A stretch of 64,000 nt of DNA from Stenotrophomonas maltophilia. GTDB taxonomy: Bacteria; Pseudomonadota; Gammaproteobacteria; Xanthomonadales; Xanthomonadaceae. Position numbers and translations under genes: made by a program. Position 1 is the stretch's first letter, and every line of letters begins with the position of its first letter. Under the pieces are notes generated by a model. The model saw only the letters and a list, made by a program, of their open reading frames with translations, made no database searches and was not told where the DNA came from. This document shows, piece after piece, positions 27,949 through 36,398 of this stretch. The stretch covers positions 700,001-764,000 of the forward strand of contig NZ_LT906480.1 of NCBI RefSeq assembly GCF_900186865.1, read 5' to 3'.

Positions 27949-28575
27949 TTGTTTACTGGAATCATCGAAGGCGTCGGCCGTCTGGCCGCACGCGAATCCA
28001 TCGGCGGCGATGTCCGCTTCACCTTCAATGTCGGGAATCTGCCGTTCGACAACGTGCAGATGGGCGAGAGCATTGCCATCAACGGCGTCTGCCTCACCGT
28101 CATCGCATTCGACGCCAGCAGCTTCCAGGCCGATGCCTCCACCGAGACCCTGGGCCTGACCACGCTGGGTCAGCTGGGCGAAGGGTCGGTCATCAACCTG
28201 GAACGCGCCATGCGGCCGACCGACCGCCTGGGCGGCCATCTGGTCAGCGGCCACGTCGACGGCTTGGGCCAGGTGCTGTCCATCCACGAAGACGCGCGTG
28301 CCCAGCGCTGGCGTTTCGCCGCGCCGGCCTCGCTGCGCCGCTACATCGCCAAGAAGGGCTCGATCTGCGTGGACGGCGTCAGCCTCACCGTCAACGAAGT
28401 GGACGACGAAGGTTTTGACGTCGCCCTGATCCCGCACACGGTCGCCAACACCGCCTTCTCCGCCGCAGGCGTGGGCAGCGCGGTCAATCTTGAAATCGAT
28501 CTGGTCGCCCGTTATGTGGAGCGGCTGATCAGTGTGCCGACCAACGGTCAGCACCCACAGGGAGATGTCGCATGA
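27949..28575 (+). CDS. ribE: Riboflavin synthase alpha subunit
   Basis: Last step of riboflavin synthesis: dismutates two lumazine molecules to riboflavin. The start is TTG at 27949, giving 208 residues and the family N-terminus MFTGIIEGVG; GGAG lies 8 bases before it, and no ATG or GTG fits. Two homologous lumazine-binding halves: about 1-95 (NGVCLTV, DASTETL) and 98-195 (GGHLVSGHVDG, VDGVSLTVNEV, IPHTVANTAF). The gene follows the FMN riboswitch and overlaps ribBA by ATGA. The gene is called ribC or ribE in different species. Confidence 0.96.
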   Translation: MFTGIIEGVGRLAARESIGGDVRFTFNVGNLPFDNVQMGESIAINGVCLTVIAFDASSFQADASTETLGLTTLGQLGEGSVINLERAMRPTDRLGGHLVSGHVDGLGQVLSIHEDARAQRWRFAAPASLRRYIAKKGSICVDGVSLTVNEVDDEGFDVALIPHTVANTAFSAAGVGSAVNLEIDLVARYVERLISVPTNGQHPQGDVA

Positions 28576-29672
28576 ATTTCGCCCCGATTCCGGACATCCT
28601 GGAAGACATCCGCCTGGGCCGCATGGTGGTCATCGTCGATGACGAAGACCGCGAGAACGAAGGCGACCTGATCATGGCCGCCGAGCTGGTCAAGGCCAGC
28701 GACATCAACTTCATGGTCACCCATGGCCGTGGCCTGGTGTGCCTGCCGCTGAACCGTACCCGCGCCGCCGATCTCGGCCTGGCGCCGATGGTGCAGGCCA
28801 ATACCGCCCAGTTCCAGACCAACTTCACGGTCAGCATCGAGGCCGCCGAGGGCGTCACCACCGGCATTTCGGCGCATGACCGCGCCCACACCATCCGCAC
28901 CGCGGTGAAGCCCAACGCCAAGCCGTCGGACCTGCACCAGCCGGGCCACATCTTCCCGCTGATCGCCCAGCCGGGTGGCGTGCTGACCCGCGCCGGCCAC
29001 ACCGAAGCCGCCGTAGACATGGCCATGCTGGCCGGGCTGGAACCGGCCGGCGTGCTGGTGGAGATCCTGAACCCGGATGGCAGCATGGCGCGCCGCCCGG
29101 AGCTGGAAGTGTTCGCCCGTGAGCACGGCCTGAAGATGGGCTCCATCGCCGACCTGATCGCCTACCGCCTGGCCACCGAAAAGACCGTCGAGCGCGTGGA
29201 TGAGCGCGAGATCGACACCGAATTCGGCCCGTTCAAGCTGGTCACCTACCGCGATCGCAGCGCCCACGACCTGCATTTCGCCCTGGTGCGTGGCACGCCG
29301 GATGCGGACACCCCGACCCTGGTGCGCGTGCAGGTGGAAAACCCACTGGCTGACCTGCTGCACTGGCGCCGTGACGACTTCGGCGTGGCCGCCACCGATG
29401 CCCTGCGCGCAATCGATGCCGAAGGCGCCGGCGTGATGGTGGTGCTGCAGGCCCCGCGCGACGGTGAAGCCCTGCTGGCCCGCCTGCGCCAGCAGCCGGC
29501 GCCGGTGGTACCGGGCAAGGACAAGGACGTGAGCCAGTGGCGCCGCAACGGTGCCGGCGCGCAGATCCTGTCCGACCTGGGCCTGGGCAAGCTCCGCGTG
29601 CTGGGCACCCCGCGCCGCCAGATCGGCCTGGCCGGGTACGGCCTGGAAGTGGTGGAGACGGTCACCCTGTAA
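28572..29672 (+). CDS. ribB: DHBP synthase with degenerate GTP cyclohydrolase II-like domain
   Basis: Makes 3,4-dihydroxy-2-butanone 4-phosphate from ribulose 5-phosphate for the lumazine ring. 366 residues. Domain 1 (1-205) is intact: VIVDDEDRENEGDL, CLPLN, TTGISAHDRAHTI, GHIFPLIAQPGGVL, GHTEAAVD. Domain 2 (about 208-366) has the outline of RibA (GPFKLVTYRD, GTPRRQIGLAGYGLEV) but the zinc-binding cysteine cluster and the GDVFGSxRC motif are absent; the position reads VENPLADLLHWRRDDF. So it should lack cyclohydrolase activity, and a separate ribA is expected elsewhere. Common in gamma-proteobacteria. Confidence 0.94.
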   Translation: MNFAPIPDILEDIRLGRMVVIVDDEDRENEGDLIMAAELVKASDINFMVTHGRGLVCLPLNRTRAADLGLAPMVQANTAQFQTNFTVSIEAAEGVTTGISAHDRAHTIRTAVKPNAKPSDLHQPGHIFPLIAQPGGVLTRAGHTEAAVDMAMLAGLEPAGVLVEILNPDGSMARRPELEVFAREHGLKMGSIADLIAYRLATEKTVERVDEREIDTEFGPFKLVTYRDRSAHDLHFALVRGTPDADTPTLVRVQVENPLADLLHWRRDDFGVAATDALRAIDAEGAGVMVVLQAPRDGEALLARLRQQPAPVVPGKDKDVSQWRRNGAGAQILSDLGLGKLRVLGTPRRQIGLAGYGLEVVETVTL

Positions 29673-29680
29673 TGGGAATT

Positions 29681-29753
29681 GCCGGCCAGCGGCCAGCACT
29701 ACCGGTGGGTGCCGACCCCATGCCACCGGTGGGTGCCGACCGTTGGTCGGCAC
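29681..29753. repeat. Mixed GTAG-type and ACCGTTGGT-type palindromes
   Basis: GCCGGCCAGCGGCCAGCACTACC is a GTAG repeat read backwards, broken in one arm; two GGTGGGTGCCGACC units follow, the second folding as GTGCCGACC-GTT-GGTCGGCAC. Fills most of the ribBA-ribH gap. Confidence 0.75.
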
Positions 29754-29795
29754 GCCCTTGCGCCCCCGCCAGCCACGGCCGGGGCCCATCCACGC

Positions 29796-29801
29796 TAGAA
29801 T
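29796..29801 (+). promoter_or_regulatory. -10 box of ribH-nusB (candidate)
   Basis: TAGAAT, 31 bases before the ribH start and after the repeats, could start a ribH-nusB transcript. The -35 region is weak. Confidence 0.4.
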
Positions 29802-29831
29802 TACCTCCTTATCGAGTCCCCCAAGCCGCAT

Positions 29832-30299
29832 ATGAGCCACTTCGAAGGCGATCTTCGCACTCCCGAATCGGCGCGCTTCGCCATCCTGGCCAGCCGCTGG
29901 AATGCCCGCATCACCGACACGCTGGTCGCTGGCGCTCGCCAGAGCCTGGCCGGCAACGGCATCACCGAAGCCAACATCGACGTGATCCGCGTGCCGGGTG
30001 CCTGGGAGCTGCCGCTGGTGGCCGCGCGCCTGGCCGCTGCCCACGAACACGCCGCCATCCTCACCCTGGGCTGCGTGATCCGTGGCGATACCCGTCATTA
30101 CGAGCACGTGGCCGACCGCTGCGCCGAAGGCTTGATGCGCGTGCAGCTGGATTTCGGCGTGCCGGTGCTGAACGGCGTGCTGGCGGTGGAACGCGTTGAA
30201 GACGCCGAGGCCCGCGCAGGCGGCAGCCACGGCAACAAGGGCGAGGAAGTCGCACTCGCCGCATTGGAAATGGTCAATCTTCTGGAGCAGCTGCCATGA
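29832..30299 (+). CDS. ribH: 6,7-dimethyl-8-ribityllumazine synthase
   Basis: Condenses DHBP with the pyrimidine to give lumazine, the riboflavin synthase substrate; forms hollow pentamer-based shells. 155 residues, usual length. Motifs: [48 protein letters not shown] and [15 protein letters not shown]. Stop overlaps the nusB start as ATGA. It probably has its own promoter because the repeat-filled gap separates it from ribBA. Confidence 0.97.
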   Translation: MSHFEGDLRTPESARFAILASRWNARITDTLVAGARQSLAGNGITEANIDVIRVPGAWELPLVAARLAAAHEHAAILTLGCVIRGDTRHYEHVADRCAEGLMRVQLDFGVPVLNGVLAVERVEDAEARAGGSHGNKGEEVALAALEMVNLLEQLP

Positions 30300-30775
30300 A
30301 CAAGAACACCCAGGGCAAGCCCTCCGGTAAACCCGTCCGCCGCGATGGCGTCGATCCGGTGCTGCGCTCGCGCGCCCGCCGTCGTGCCGTGCAGGCCATC
30401 TACGCCTGGCAGATCTCCGGCGGCAACGCACAGTCGCTGATCGCCCAGTTCGCCCACGAGCAGGCCCGCGAAATCGCCGATCTGGCGTATTTCGAGGCGC
30501 TGTTGCACGGTGTGCTCGACAACCGCCGCGACATCGACGAAGCCCTCGGCCCGTACCTGGACCGTGGCATCGAGGAAGTGGACGCGATCGAACGCGCGGT
30601 GCTGCGCCTGGCCGCCTACGAGCTGCGCTACCGCCTGGACGTGCCATACCGCGTGGTGATCAACGAAGCCATCGAATCGGCCAAGCGCTTCGGTTCCGAG
30701 CACGGCCACACCTACGTCAACGGCGTGCTGGATCGTGCCGCCGTGGAATGGCGCAAGGTCGAATCGGGTCACTGA
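30296..30775 (+). CDS. nusB: Transcription antitermination factor NusB
   Basis: Binds boxA RNA with S10 (NusE) for rRNA antitermination. 159 residues, all helical: [38 protein letters not shown], and the conserved C-terminal [20 protein letters not shown] and [25 protein letters not shown]. Basic N-terminal tail ([16 protein letters not shown]) is a little longer than usual. Coupled to ribH by a 4-base overlap; thiL follows after a 200-base gap with a large inverted repeat. Confidence 0.97.
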   Translation: MNKNTQGKPSGKPVRRDGVDPVLRSRARRRAVQAIYAWQISGGNAQSLIAQFAHEQAREIADLAYFEALLHGVLDNRRDIDEALGPYLDRGIEEVDAIERAVLRLAAYELRYRLDVPYRVVINEAIESAKRFGSEHGHTYVNGVLDRAAVEWRKVESGH

Positions 30776-30822
30776 CCCACTGCGTCCCGCATCGTTCATT
30801 GAACGGCGCGGGAATCTGCTTC

Positions 30823-30908
30823 GGTAGAGTCGACTGTCAGTCGACTGCCTTTCGATCAGCAGTCGTAGTGTCGGACCGGAGAGCAGTCGACTGACAGTCG
30901 ACTCTACC
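30823..30908. repeat. Perfect 25-bp inverted repeat in the nusB-thiL gap
   Basis: Left arm 30823-30847 and right arm 30884-30908 are exact reverse complements over 25 bases, each headed by GGTAGAGTCGACTG on its outer side. The 36-base spacer holds GTAGTGTCGG. Each arm is itself internally symmetric (GTCGACTG-ACAGTCGAC). A paired version of the GTAG repeats with a GTCGACTG stem. Confidence 0.9.
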
Positions 30909-30975
30909 CCCCAGCCGGTTCACCTGGTCGGCATCCGCGCCCGCCGCCCATCCATGCAACCCGCCGGAACGCCCC

Positions 30976-31938
30976 ATGTCCCTGGCCGAATTCGCCCTCA
31001 TCGACCGCATCCGCGCCCGCACCCTCGAGCGCGACGACATCCTGCTCGGCATTGGCGATGACGCCGCGCTGCTGCAGCCGCGCGCCAACGAACAACTGGT
31101 GGTCACCGCCGACACGCTCAACAGCGGCGTGCACTTCCCGGCGGAAACCCCGGCCTTCGACATTGGTTGGAAGACCCTGGCGGTCAACCTGTCGGATCTC
31201 GCCGCGATGGGCGCGCGCCCGGCGTGGTGCACGCTGGCGTTGTCGCTGCCGGAAGCGTCGGAAGACTGGATCGAGGCCTTCGCCGATGGCTTCTTCGCCC
31301 TGGCCGACCAGCACGACATCGCGCTGATCGGCGGCGACACCACGCGCGGCCCGCTGTCGTTGTCGGTGACCGCGATGGGCCAGGTCGGGCGTGGCCAGGC
31401 GCTGCGCCGCGACCGCGCGCAGGTGGGCGATGACATCTGGGTCAGCGGCACGCTGGGCGATGCCGCCGGTGCGCTGCGCCTGTGGCAGCAGGGTGCGCTG
31501 AGCATCGCCACCGCCACGCTGCTGGCCGACTACGAAAGCCTGCGCCTGCGCCTGCTGCGGCCGACGCCGCGTGTGACCCTGGGCCTGCGCCTGCGTGCCT
31601 TCGCGCATGCGGCGGTGGATGTGTCCGACGGCCTGCTGGCCGACCTGGGCCACATCGCCACACGCAGCAACGTGGCCGCGCATGTGGATGCCGATTCGCT
31701 GCCGATCTCGCACGCGCTGCGTGAGCTGCTCGGCCGCGACGATGCACGCGATTGCGCATTGCGTGGTGGCGACGACTACGAGCTGTGCTTCACCGCCGCC
31801 GCCGACCAGCGCGATGCGCTGCACTATCTGGCCGAATCGCTGGACGTGCCGCTCACTCGCATCGGCCGCATCGCCGAAGGGCAGGGCGTGCACGTGGATG
31901 GCGAAGCCGCCGACGGCGGATACCAGCACTTCGCGTAG
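30976..31938 (+). CDS. thiL: Thiamine-monophosphate kinase
   Basis: Phosphorylates thiamine monophosphate to thiamine diphosphate, the active cofactor. 320 residues, normal length. Motifs: EFALIDRIRARTLERDD, GIGDDAALL (metal-binding aspartates), VTADTLNSGVHFP, GWKTLAVNLSDLAAMGA, LIGGDTTRGPLSLSVT, VDVSDGLLADLGHIA and RGGDDYELCFTA. Follows nusB as in E. coli (ribH-nusB-thiL). A pgpA gene, often next, is not found here. Confidence 0.97.
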   Translation: MSLAEFALIDRIRARTLERDDILLGIGDDAALLQPRANEQLVVTADTLNSGVHFPAETPAFDIGWKTLAVNLSDLAAMGARPAWCTLALSLPEASEDWIEAFADGFFALADQHDIALIGGDTTRGPLSLSVTAMGQVGRGQALRRDRAQVGDDIWVSGTLGDAAGALRLWQQGALSIATATLLADYESLRLRLLRPTPRVTLGLRLRAFAHAAVDVSDGLLADLGHIATRSNVAAHVDADSLPISHALRELLGRDDARDCALRGGDDYELCFTAAADQRDALHYLAESLDVPLTRIGRIAEGQGVHVDGEAADGGYQHFA

Positions 31939-31951
31939 CCACAGCGGTCCT

Positions 31952-32034
31952 GCTCTGGTGGGTGCCAACCTTGGTTGGCACGAATGTGTCGGGCGCCCAT
32001 GCCAATGCCGTGTCGACCAAGGTCGACACCTACC
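31952..32034. repeat. Two palindromic repeats after thiL
   Basis: GTGCCAACCTTGGTTGGCAC (stem 9) is the same unit as in the 24071 tandem array; GTGTCGACC-AA-GGTCGACAC (32010-32029) is an ACCAAGGT relative. One may serve as transcript end for thiL and the minus-strand gene that converges on it. Confidence 0.8.
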
Positions 32035-32057
32035 GAGGTCGAGTGTATCGGCATCGC

Positions 32058-32474
32058 TCAGTGCTTCGTCGCGTGCAACTGCAGATCCACATACTCGGCC
32101 AGCCCACGGCAGGCCAGCAACAGCCCTTCGCGCGCGCCGTCATCCATGTGCTGGTCGATATCCCCGTCCACGCGGGCGCGTTCGGTGGCGTGCAGCAGTT
32201 CCAGCAGGAAACTGAGCCCGGCATTGGCGCGGTCGATGCGCGCCAACGCCACGCGCTGCCCGGGTGTACGGTTGCTGCCGGGCCACGGCTGGCCGTCGGC
32301 CGCATCGCCCTGGCGGATGTGCTGCAGGCAGGCCTGCAGGGTGATGGCCCCGGCGTTGTTGCCGCTCTGCAGCGCAACGAAGGTGTCTTCCAGTGTGCGT
32401 GCCAGATCGTCCGGCAGGCGCGTGGCGGCGTCGCCCAGGGTAGCGAACAGGTGCGGGTAGGGGGAAGCGGTCAT
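32058..32474 (-). CDS. Small cytosolic protein of unknown function behind a structured leader
   Basis: From ATG 32474 (MTASPYPHLFATLGDAATRL) 138 residues, no signal peptide or membrane segment, mostly helical: LARTLEDTFVALQSGNNAGA, ALARIDRANAGLSFLLELLH, REGLLLACRGLAEYVDLQLH. Its short length, helical pattern and long GC-structured leader resemble small DUF3077/DUF6124-type proteins of pseudomonads, but that comparison is from memory and weak. Converges on thiL. The leader contains an alternative overlapping frame. Confidence 0.6.
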   Translation of the reverse strand: MTASPYPHLFATLGDAATRLPDDLARTLEDTFVALQSGNNAGAITLQACLQHIRQGDAADGQPWPGSNRTPGQRVALARIDRANAGLSFLLELLHATERARVDGDIDQHMDDGAREGLLLACRGLAEYVDLQLHATKH

Positions 32475-32479
32475 GGCGG

Positions 32480-32715
32480 CGTCCTTGTGCAAGAGGCAAG
32501 GAGCCACCCTGCTTAACAGCGAGGGTGGCGGACGGTGCGTGGTTCCAATACCGGAGGTCGATGTAGAAGCGCCGGCGGGCACGAGGCCCCCACGCACCGC
32601 CCGCCATGTAAGCGCGGACGGAATGCCTGCCGACGCCACCCAGCAAGGAAAGAGCGACGCCGGCAGGCAAGCGTAACCAACACATCAACCTAACGGGATT
32701 GGAAGCCCGTGCCAC
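32480..32715 (-). promoter_or_regulatory. Strongly structured leader of the 138-residue protein gene
   Basis: Four or more inverted repeats in 236 bases: GCCACCCT/AGGGTGGC (32503-32529), a perfect 10-bp CGGTGCGTGG/CCACGCACCG (32533-32599), GCCTGCCG/CGGCAGGC (32625-32668) and CGGG/CCCG around ATTGGAAG (32694-32709), plus CTTG-TG-CAAG close to the start codon. The stems are not those of the GTAG repeats. An open frame starting MARASNPVRLMCWLRLPAG runs through it and on into the gene in another frame. Could be a structured leader, a small RNA, or a recombination site. Confidence 0.5.
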
Positions 32716-33022
32716 CCGTTATCGGCGGCGCTACATGATCAGCATGAAGCGCCAATGCTGCCAATGAGAATTGTTGGAAAGCTAGAATGTGTTGCAGACG
32801 CGTGGCGCGCGCCTCAGCGTGGCAATCGCGACATTCCTGTAGAGCCGGGCCCACGCTCGGCTCATCGCGATCAGCACGAAGAGCAGCCGAGCATGGCTTG
32901 GCTCCGCTGTCGCTCACAGGCTGGATCGAACCTAAACACCTACCTGCTCTGTCGCGATCGTCCATTGAATGACTGCGGCAGCGGTGGTGATGCTGTCGGA
33001 CCGTTTTCCGCTCGTTGCCTGC
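32716..33022. other. Gap before the acyltransferase gene: AT-rich segment and repeat
   Basis: No gene is seen. 32745-32800 is AT-rich with a TAGAAT hexamer at 32783-32788, a possible promoter for the acyltransferase. At 32839-32862 lies GTAGAGCCGGGCCCACGCTC, another GTAG-headed palindrome, with an inverted partner near 32885-32900. Confidence 0.45.
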
Positions 33023-34990
33023 ATGTCCCCTTCCAAACGTTCGCACAACGCTGCCATCGACGGCCTGCGTGCACTGGCCGTGCTGGCCGTCGTCGTCTTC
33101 CACACCAACGCCATGTGGCTGCCCGGGGGGTTCACCGGCGTGGACCTGTTCTTCGTGGTGTCCGGCTTCGTGATCAGCCAGTCGCTGGCCTCCCGCACGC
33201 ATGCGTCGCTGGGCGCGATGCTGCTCGACTTCTACCGGCGCCGCGTGCTGCGCCTGTTGCCGGCGCTGCTGGCGATGTTGATGGCCACCTTCGTGCTGTC
33301 CGCACTGTTCATTCCCCGCGCGTGGCGCAATGAGCAGTTCGACCAGACCGGCTGGGCCGCGCTGGTCGGCCTCAGCAACATCGTGCTGGCCGGCCAGCAG
33401 GACGACTATTTCTCGCCCGGTGCGGAACTCAATCCGTTCCTGCACACGTGGACGCTGGGCGTGGAGGAGCAGTTCTATCTGGTCTTCCCGCTGCTGTTCT
33501 TCGTGTGGCTGCGCGGGCGTGAGCGCTGGCCGTGGTCGCGTTGGCTGTTGCCGGTGCTCACCCTGCTGTCGCTGGCGTGGGCGGGCTGGCAGGCGCAATC
33601 GGCACCGGCGGCAGCGTTCTACCTGCTGCCGGCGCGGTTCTGGGAGCTGGCTGCGGGCGCGCTGCTGTACCAGTGGATGCGCACGCGTACGCTGGGCCGG
33701 AACGGTGATGCGGTTGCAGTGATCGGTCTGGTGCTGCTGGGTGCAGGCGTGGTGATCGCACCGCAGCTGGCGATGCCGGTTCCGGGCGTGCTGGCCACCG
33801 TGGCCGGTACGTTGATGCTGTTGGCGAGCGTGTCGGCACCGGATACATCGCGCATTGGGCGCGCGCTGGGCTGCGCACCGCTGGCCTACCTGGGCCGGTT
33901 GTCCTACTCGCTGTACCTGTGGCATTGGCCGCTGCTGGTGCTGCTGCGCTGGACGTATGGCCTGCATGGCGTCGCGCCGTGGCTGTATCCGGTGCTGCTG
34001 CTGGCGGTGTCGGCCGCGTCCTACCACTTCATCGAGCGCCCGCTGCGCAGTGCGGCGCCGCTGCTGCGCCTGGCACCGGCCAAGGTGCTGGCGATGGCGC
34101 TGCCAGTGGTCGCGCTATGCGGCGCAGGCGCCTGGGCCACGGTGGAGTACCACGAGCAGGTCTCGCTGAGCGTTACCCGCGACGGATATGCATGGCAGGC
34201 GCGCCGCTACCCGGCGTGGCGACCGCTGGAGCCGGTGAGTGCGCCAGCGCTTGAAGGGCGGCGCCTGTTCGTGGTGGGCGACTCGCATGCAGCGGCGTAT
34301 CGCACCATGACCAGCATGGTCGCGCGCCAGACCGGCATGGAGGTGCGTCAGCAGGATCGCGGTGGTTGCAGCTTCGTCAACCTGCTGCGGGCCAGCCCGG
34401 CCGACTGCCAGGACTTCATTGAGGACGCGCTGTCGACCATCGAGAGCGAAGCACGTCCTGGTGACATCGTGCTGCTTGCGGCATTGCGCATGCCGGAGCT
34501 GCGCGGATTCGACTGGCAACAGCAGGATGCGCAGCAGGTCTATCGTCAATTGCTTGCCGAGCGTACCCCGACCGATGCGCAGGCCGCGCGCGATGAGGCT
34601 GATCATGTTCTCGGGCGTTTGCAGACGCTGGGCGTACACGTGGTGATCGACGCACCGCTACCGCTGTTCAAGGCAGGTGCATACCGCTGTTCGGACTGGT
34701 TCAATCGCCGCAATCCGGCTTGTGCCGGCGGTCTGAGCATGCCGCGTGCGGATCTGGAAATGCTGCGCGTGCCGCAGATGGCACTGCTGGCGGACCTGGC
34801 CGCACGTTACCCGTCACTGACCGTGTGGGATCCGCTGCCGTTGCTGTGCGGGCCAGACACCTGTTCGGCGGTGGAAGACGGTGAACCCCTGTTCTTCGAC
34901 AATGACCATCTGAGCGGGCACGGCAATCGCGTGCTGCTGCCCAGCTTCCGCCAGACCCTCATCGACAGCGTAGGCAGCGCGCCCCGGTAG
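33023..34990 (+). CDS. OafA/YrhL-type membrane acyltransferase with C-terminal SGNH domain
   Basis: O-acyltransferase of surface polysaccharide or cell wall sugars. From ATG 33023, 655 residues. Residues 1-375 are the acyltransferase-3 domain with about ten helices: IDGLRALAVLAVVVFH (catalytic-type His), GGFTGVDLFFVVSGFVIS, YRRRVLRLLPAL, HTWTLGVEEQFYLVFPLLFF, LSYSLYLWHWPLL, YHFIERPLR. Residues about 415-655 are a periplasmic SGNH hydrolase-like domain: FVVGDSHAAA (Ser in GDSH) and, near the end, DNDHLSGHGN (Asp/His). This fusion is typical of O-antigen or peptidoglycan acetylases. Stands alone, so the substrate cannot be read from its context. Confidence 0.92.
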   Translation: MSPSKRSHNAAIDGLRALAVLAVVVFHTNAMWLPGGFTGVDLFFVVSGFVISQSLASRTHASLGAMLLDFYRRRVLRLLPALLAMLMATFVLSALFIPRAWRNEQFDQTGWAALVGLSNIVLAGQQDDYFSPGAELNPFLHTWTLGVEEQFYLVFPLLFFVWLRGRERWPWSRWLLPVLTLLSLAWAGWQAQSAPAAAFYLLPARFWELAAGALLYQWMRTRTLGRNGDAVAVIGLVLLGAGVVIAPQLAMPVPGVLATVAGTLMLLASVSAPDTSRIGRALGCAPLAYLGRLSYSLYLWHWPLLVLLRWTYGLHGVAPWLYPVLLLAVSAASYHFIERPLRSAAPLLRLAPAKVLAMALPVVALCGAGAWATVEYHEQVSLSVTRDGYAWQARRYPAWRPLEPVSAPALEGRRLFVVGDSHAAAYRTMTSMVARQTGMEVRQQDRGGCSFVNLLRASPADCQDFIEDALSTIESEARPGDIVLLAALRMPELRGFDWQQQDAQQVYRQLLAERTPTDAQAARDEADHVLGRLQTLGVHVVIDAPLPLFKAGAYRCSDWFNRRNPACAGGLSMPRADLEMLRVPQMALLADLAARYPSLTVWDPLPLLCGPDTCSAVEDGEPLFFDNDHLSGHGNRVLLPSFRQTLIDSVGSAPR

Positions 34991-35012
34991 CGCCGGGCAT
35001 GCCCGGCGGCGT

Positions 35013-36398
35013 TCACACCGGCGGCAGCACCTTGCCCGGGTTGAGAATGCCGTCCGGGTCCAGCGCGGCCTTGATCGCGCGCATCGTCGCCAGCGTTTCC
35101 GGGGTAAAGGCCTGCGCCATGAAATCGCGCTTGGCCAGGCCAATGCCGTGTTCGCCCGACAGCGTGCCACCCAGTGCCAGCGTCAGCGCGAAGATCTTTG
35201 GCAGCGCGGCATGCGCGCGTGCGTTTTCGTCGGCATCGTCCGGGTGATACAGGATGTTGACGTGCAGGTTGCCGTTGCCGGCATGGCCGAAGGTGACGAT
35301 GGTCAGCGTGTAGTCGCGCGCCAAGGCCTGCACGCCCGCCACCAGCTCCGGAATGCGCGACACCGGGACCACCACGTCTTCATTGATCTTGCCCGGCGCA
35401 ACGCTGCGCAGCGCAGGCGACAACGCCTTGCGCGCGGCCCACAGCTGGTCGCGCGCGCGTCCTTCCATCGCCACATCCAGTTCGATGATGCCGTCGCCTT
35501 CGGCGGCGCTGGCCAGTGCCTGCAGCAGGTAGGGCAGGGTGTCGTGGTCGCCATCGGCCTCGACCAGCAGCATCGCACCGGCCTCCGGTACCTCGGCACC
35601 ATTGAGGCGCAGCAGCTCCAGGCTGCGCGCGTCCATGAATTCCAGGCGGGTGGGTACCACCGGCTGCGACATCAGCCGTGACACCGCCGCGGCGGCGGCA
35701 TCGGCATCGCGGTACAGCACGCGCAGCCCGGCCTGGCTGACCGGCAGCGGGGTCAGTTTCAGCGTGGCTTCCACGATCAATGCCAGCGTGCCTTCGCTGC
35801 CCACCAGCAGATGGGTCAGATCGTAGCCAGTGGCATCCTTGGTGTAGGCGCCGCCGCAGCGGATCACATCGCCGGTGCCGGTCACTGCCACCAGGCCCAG
35901 CACGTTGTCGCGGCTGGTGCCGTACTTCACCGCGCGCGGGCCGCCCGCATTGCAGGCCAGGTTGCCACCGACGCTGCAGATCTCGGCGCTGGAAGGATCC
36001 GGCGCCCAGAACAGGCCATGCGGGGCCAGTGCCTGCTGCAGGGCGCCATTGAGCACGCCCGGTTGCACCACCGCGCAGCGATCGCCGGCGCGGATCTCGA
36101 CGATGCGGTCCATGCGGGTGAACGACAGCACGATGCTGCCGGGCAGCGGCACGGCCGCGCCGGTGGTGCCAGTGCCGGCGCCACGTGCGACCAGCGCTAC
36201 GTGATGGGCCCGGCATGCGCGCACCAGTGCCTGCACCTGTTCGATGTTGGCAGGCTGCGCGACGGCGGCGGGGCGTTGATGACGCCACGAGTTGTCCTGC
36301 GCGTTGGCCTCCAGCGCGCTGTCATCCATGCGCCAGCCCTCCGCGCCCAGCAGGGCGGACAGTTCGGCAACCAGGGCAGCAGGCAGGGCAGGACTCAT
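35013..36398 (-). CDS. FAD-linked oxidase, D-lactate / 2-hydroxyacid dehydrogenase type
   Basis: GlcD/DLD-family flavoenzyme oxidising a D-2-hydroxy acid (D-lactate, glycolate or D-2-hydroxyglutarate). From ATG 36398, 461 residues. FAD-binding PCMH domain about 40-220: VALVARGAGTGTTGAAVP, CSVGGNLACNAGGPRAVKYG, GYDLTHLLVGSEGTLALI; C-terminal domain with the metal/substrate histidines FGHAGNGNLHVNILYHP, and SGEHGIGLAKRDFM. No glcE or glcF partner is near, which favours a single-chain dehydrogenase. The start overlaps the stop of the upstream membrane gene by ATGA, so they are co-translated. Substrate uncertain. Confidence 0.9.
   Translation of the reverse strand: MSPALPAALVAELSALLGAEGWRMDDSALEANAQDNSWRHQRPAAVAQPANIEQVQALVRACRAHHVALVARGAGTGTTGAAVPLPGSIVLSFTRMDRIVEIRAGDRCAVVQPGVLNGALQQALAPHGLFWAPDPSSAEICSVGGNLACNAGGPRAVKYGTSRDNVLGLVAVTGTGDVIRCGGAYTKDATGYDLTHLLVGSEGTLALIVEATLKLTPLPVSQAGLRVLYRDADAAAAAVSRLMSQPVVPTRLEFMDARSLELLRLNGAEVPEAGAMLLVEADGDHDTLPYLLQALASAAEGDGIIELDVAMEGRARDQLWAARKALSPALRSVAPGKINEDVVVPVSRIPELVAGVQALARDYTLTIVTFGHAGNGNLHVNILYHPDDADENARAHAALPKIFALTLALGGTLSGEHGIGLAKRDFMAQAFTPETLATMRAIKAALDPDGILNPGKVLPPV

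Noticed and set aside
32692-32716. tRNA-like end or attachment site (AACGGGATTGGAAGCCCGT)
   Set aside because: Looks a little like a T-arm but no acceptor, D or anticodon arms exist around it and no integrase is near.
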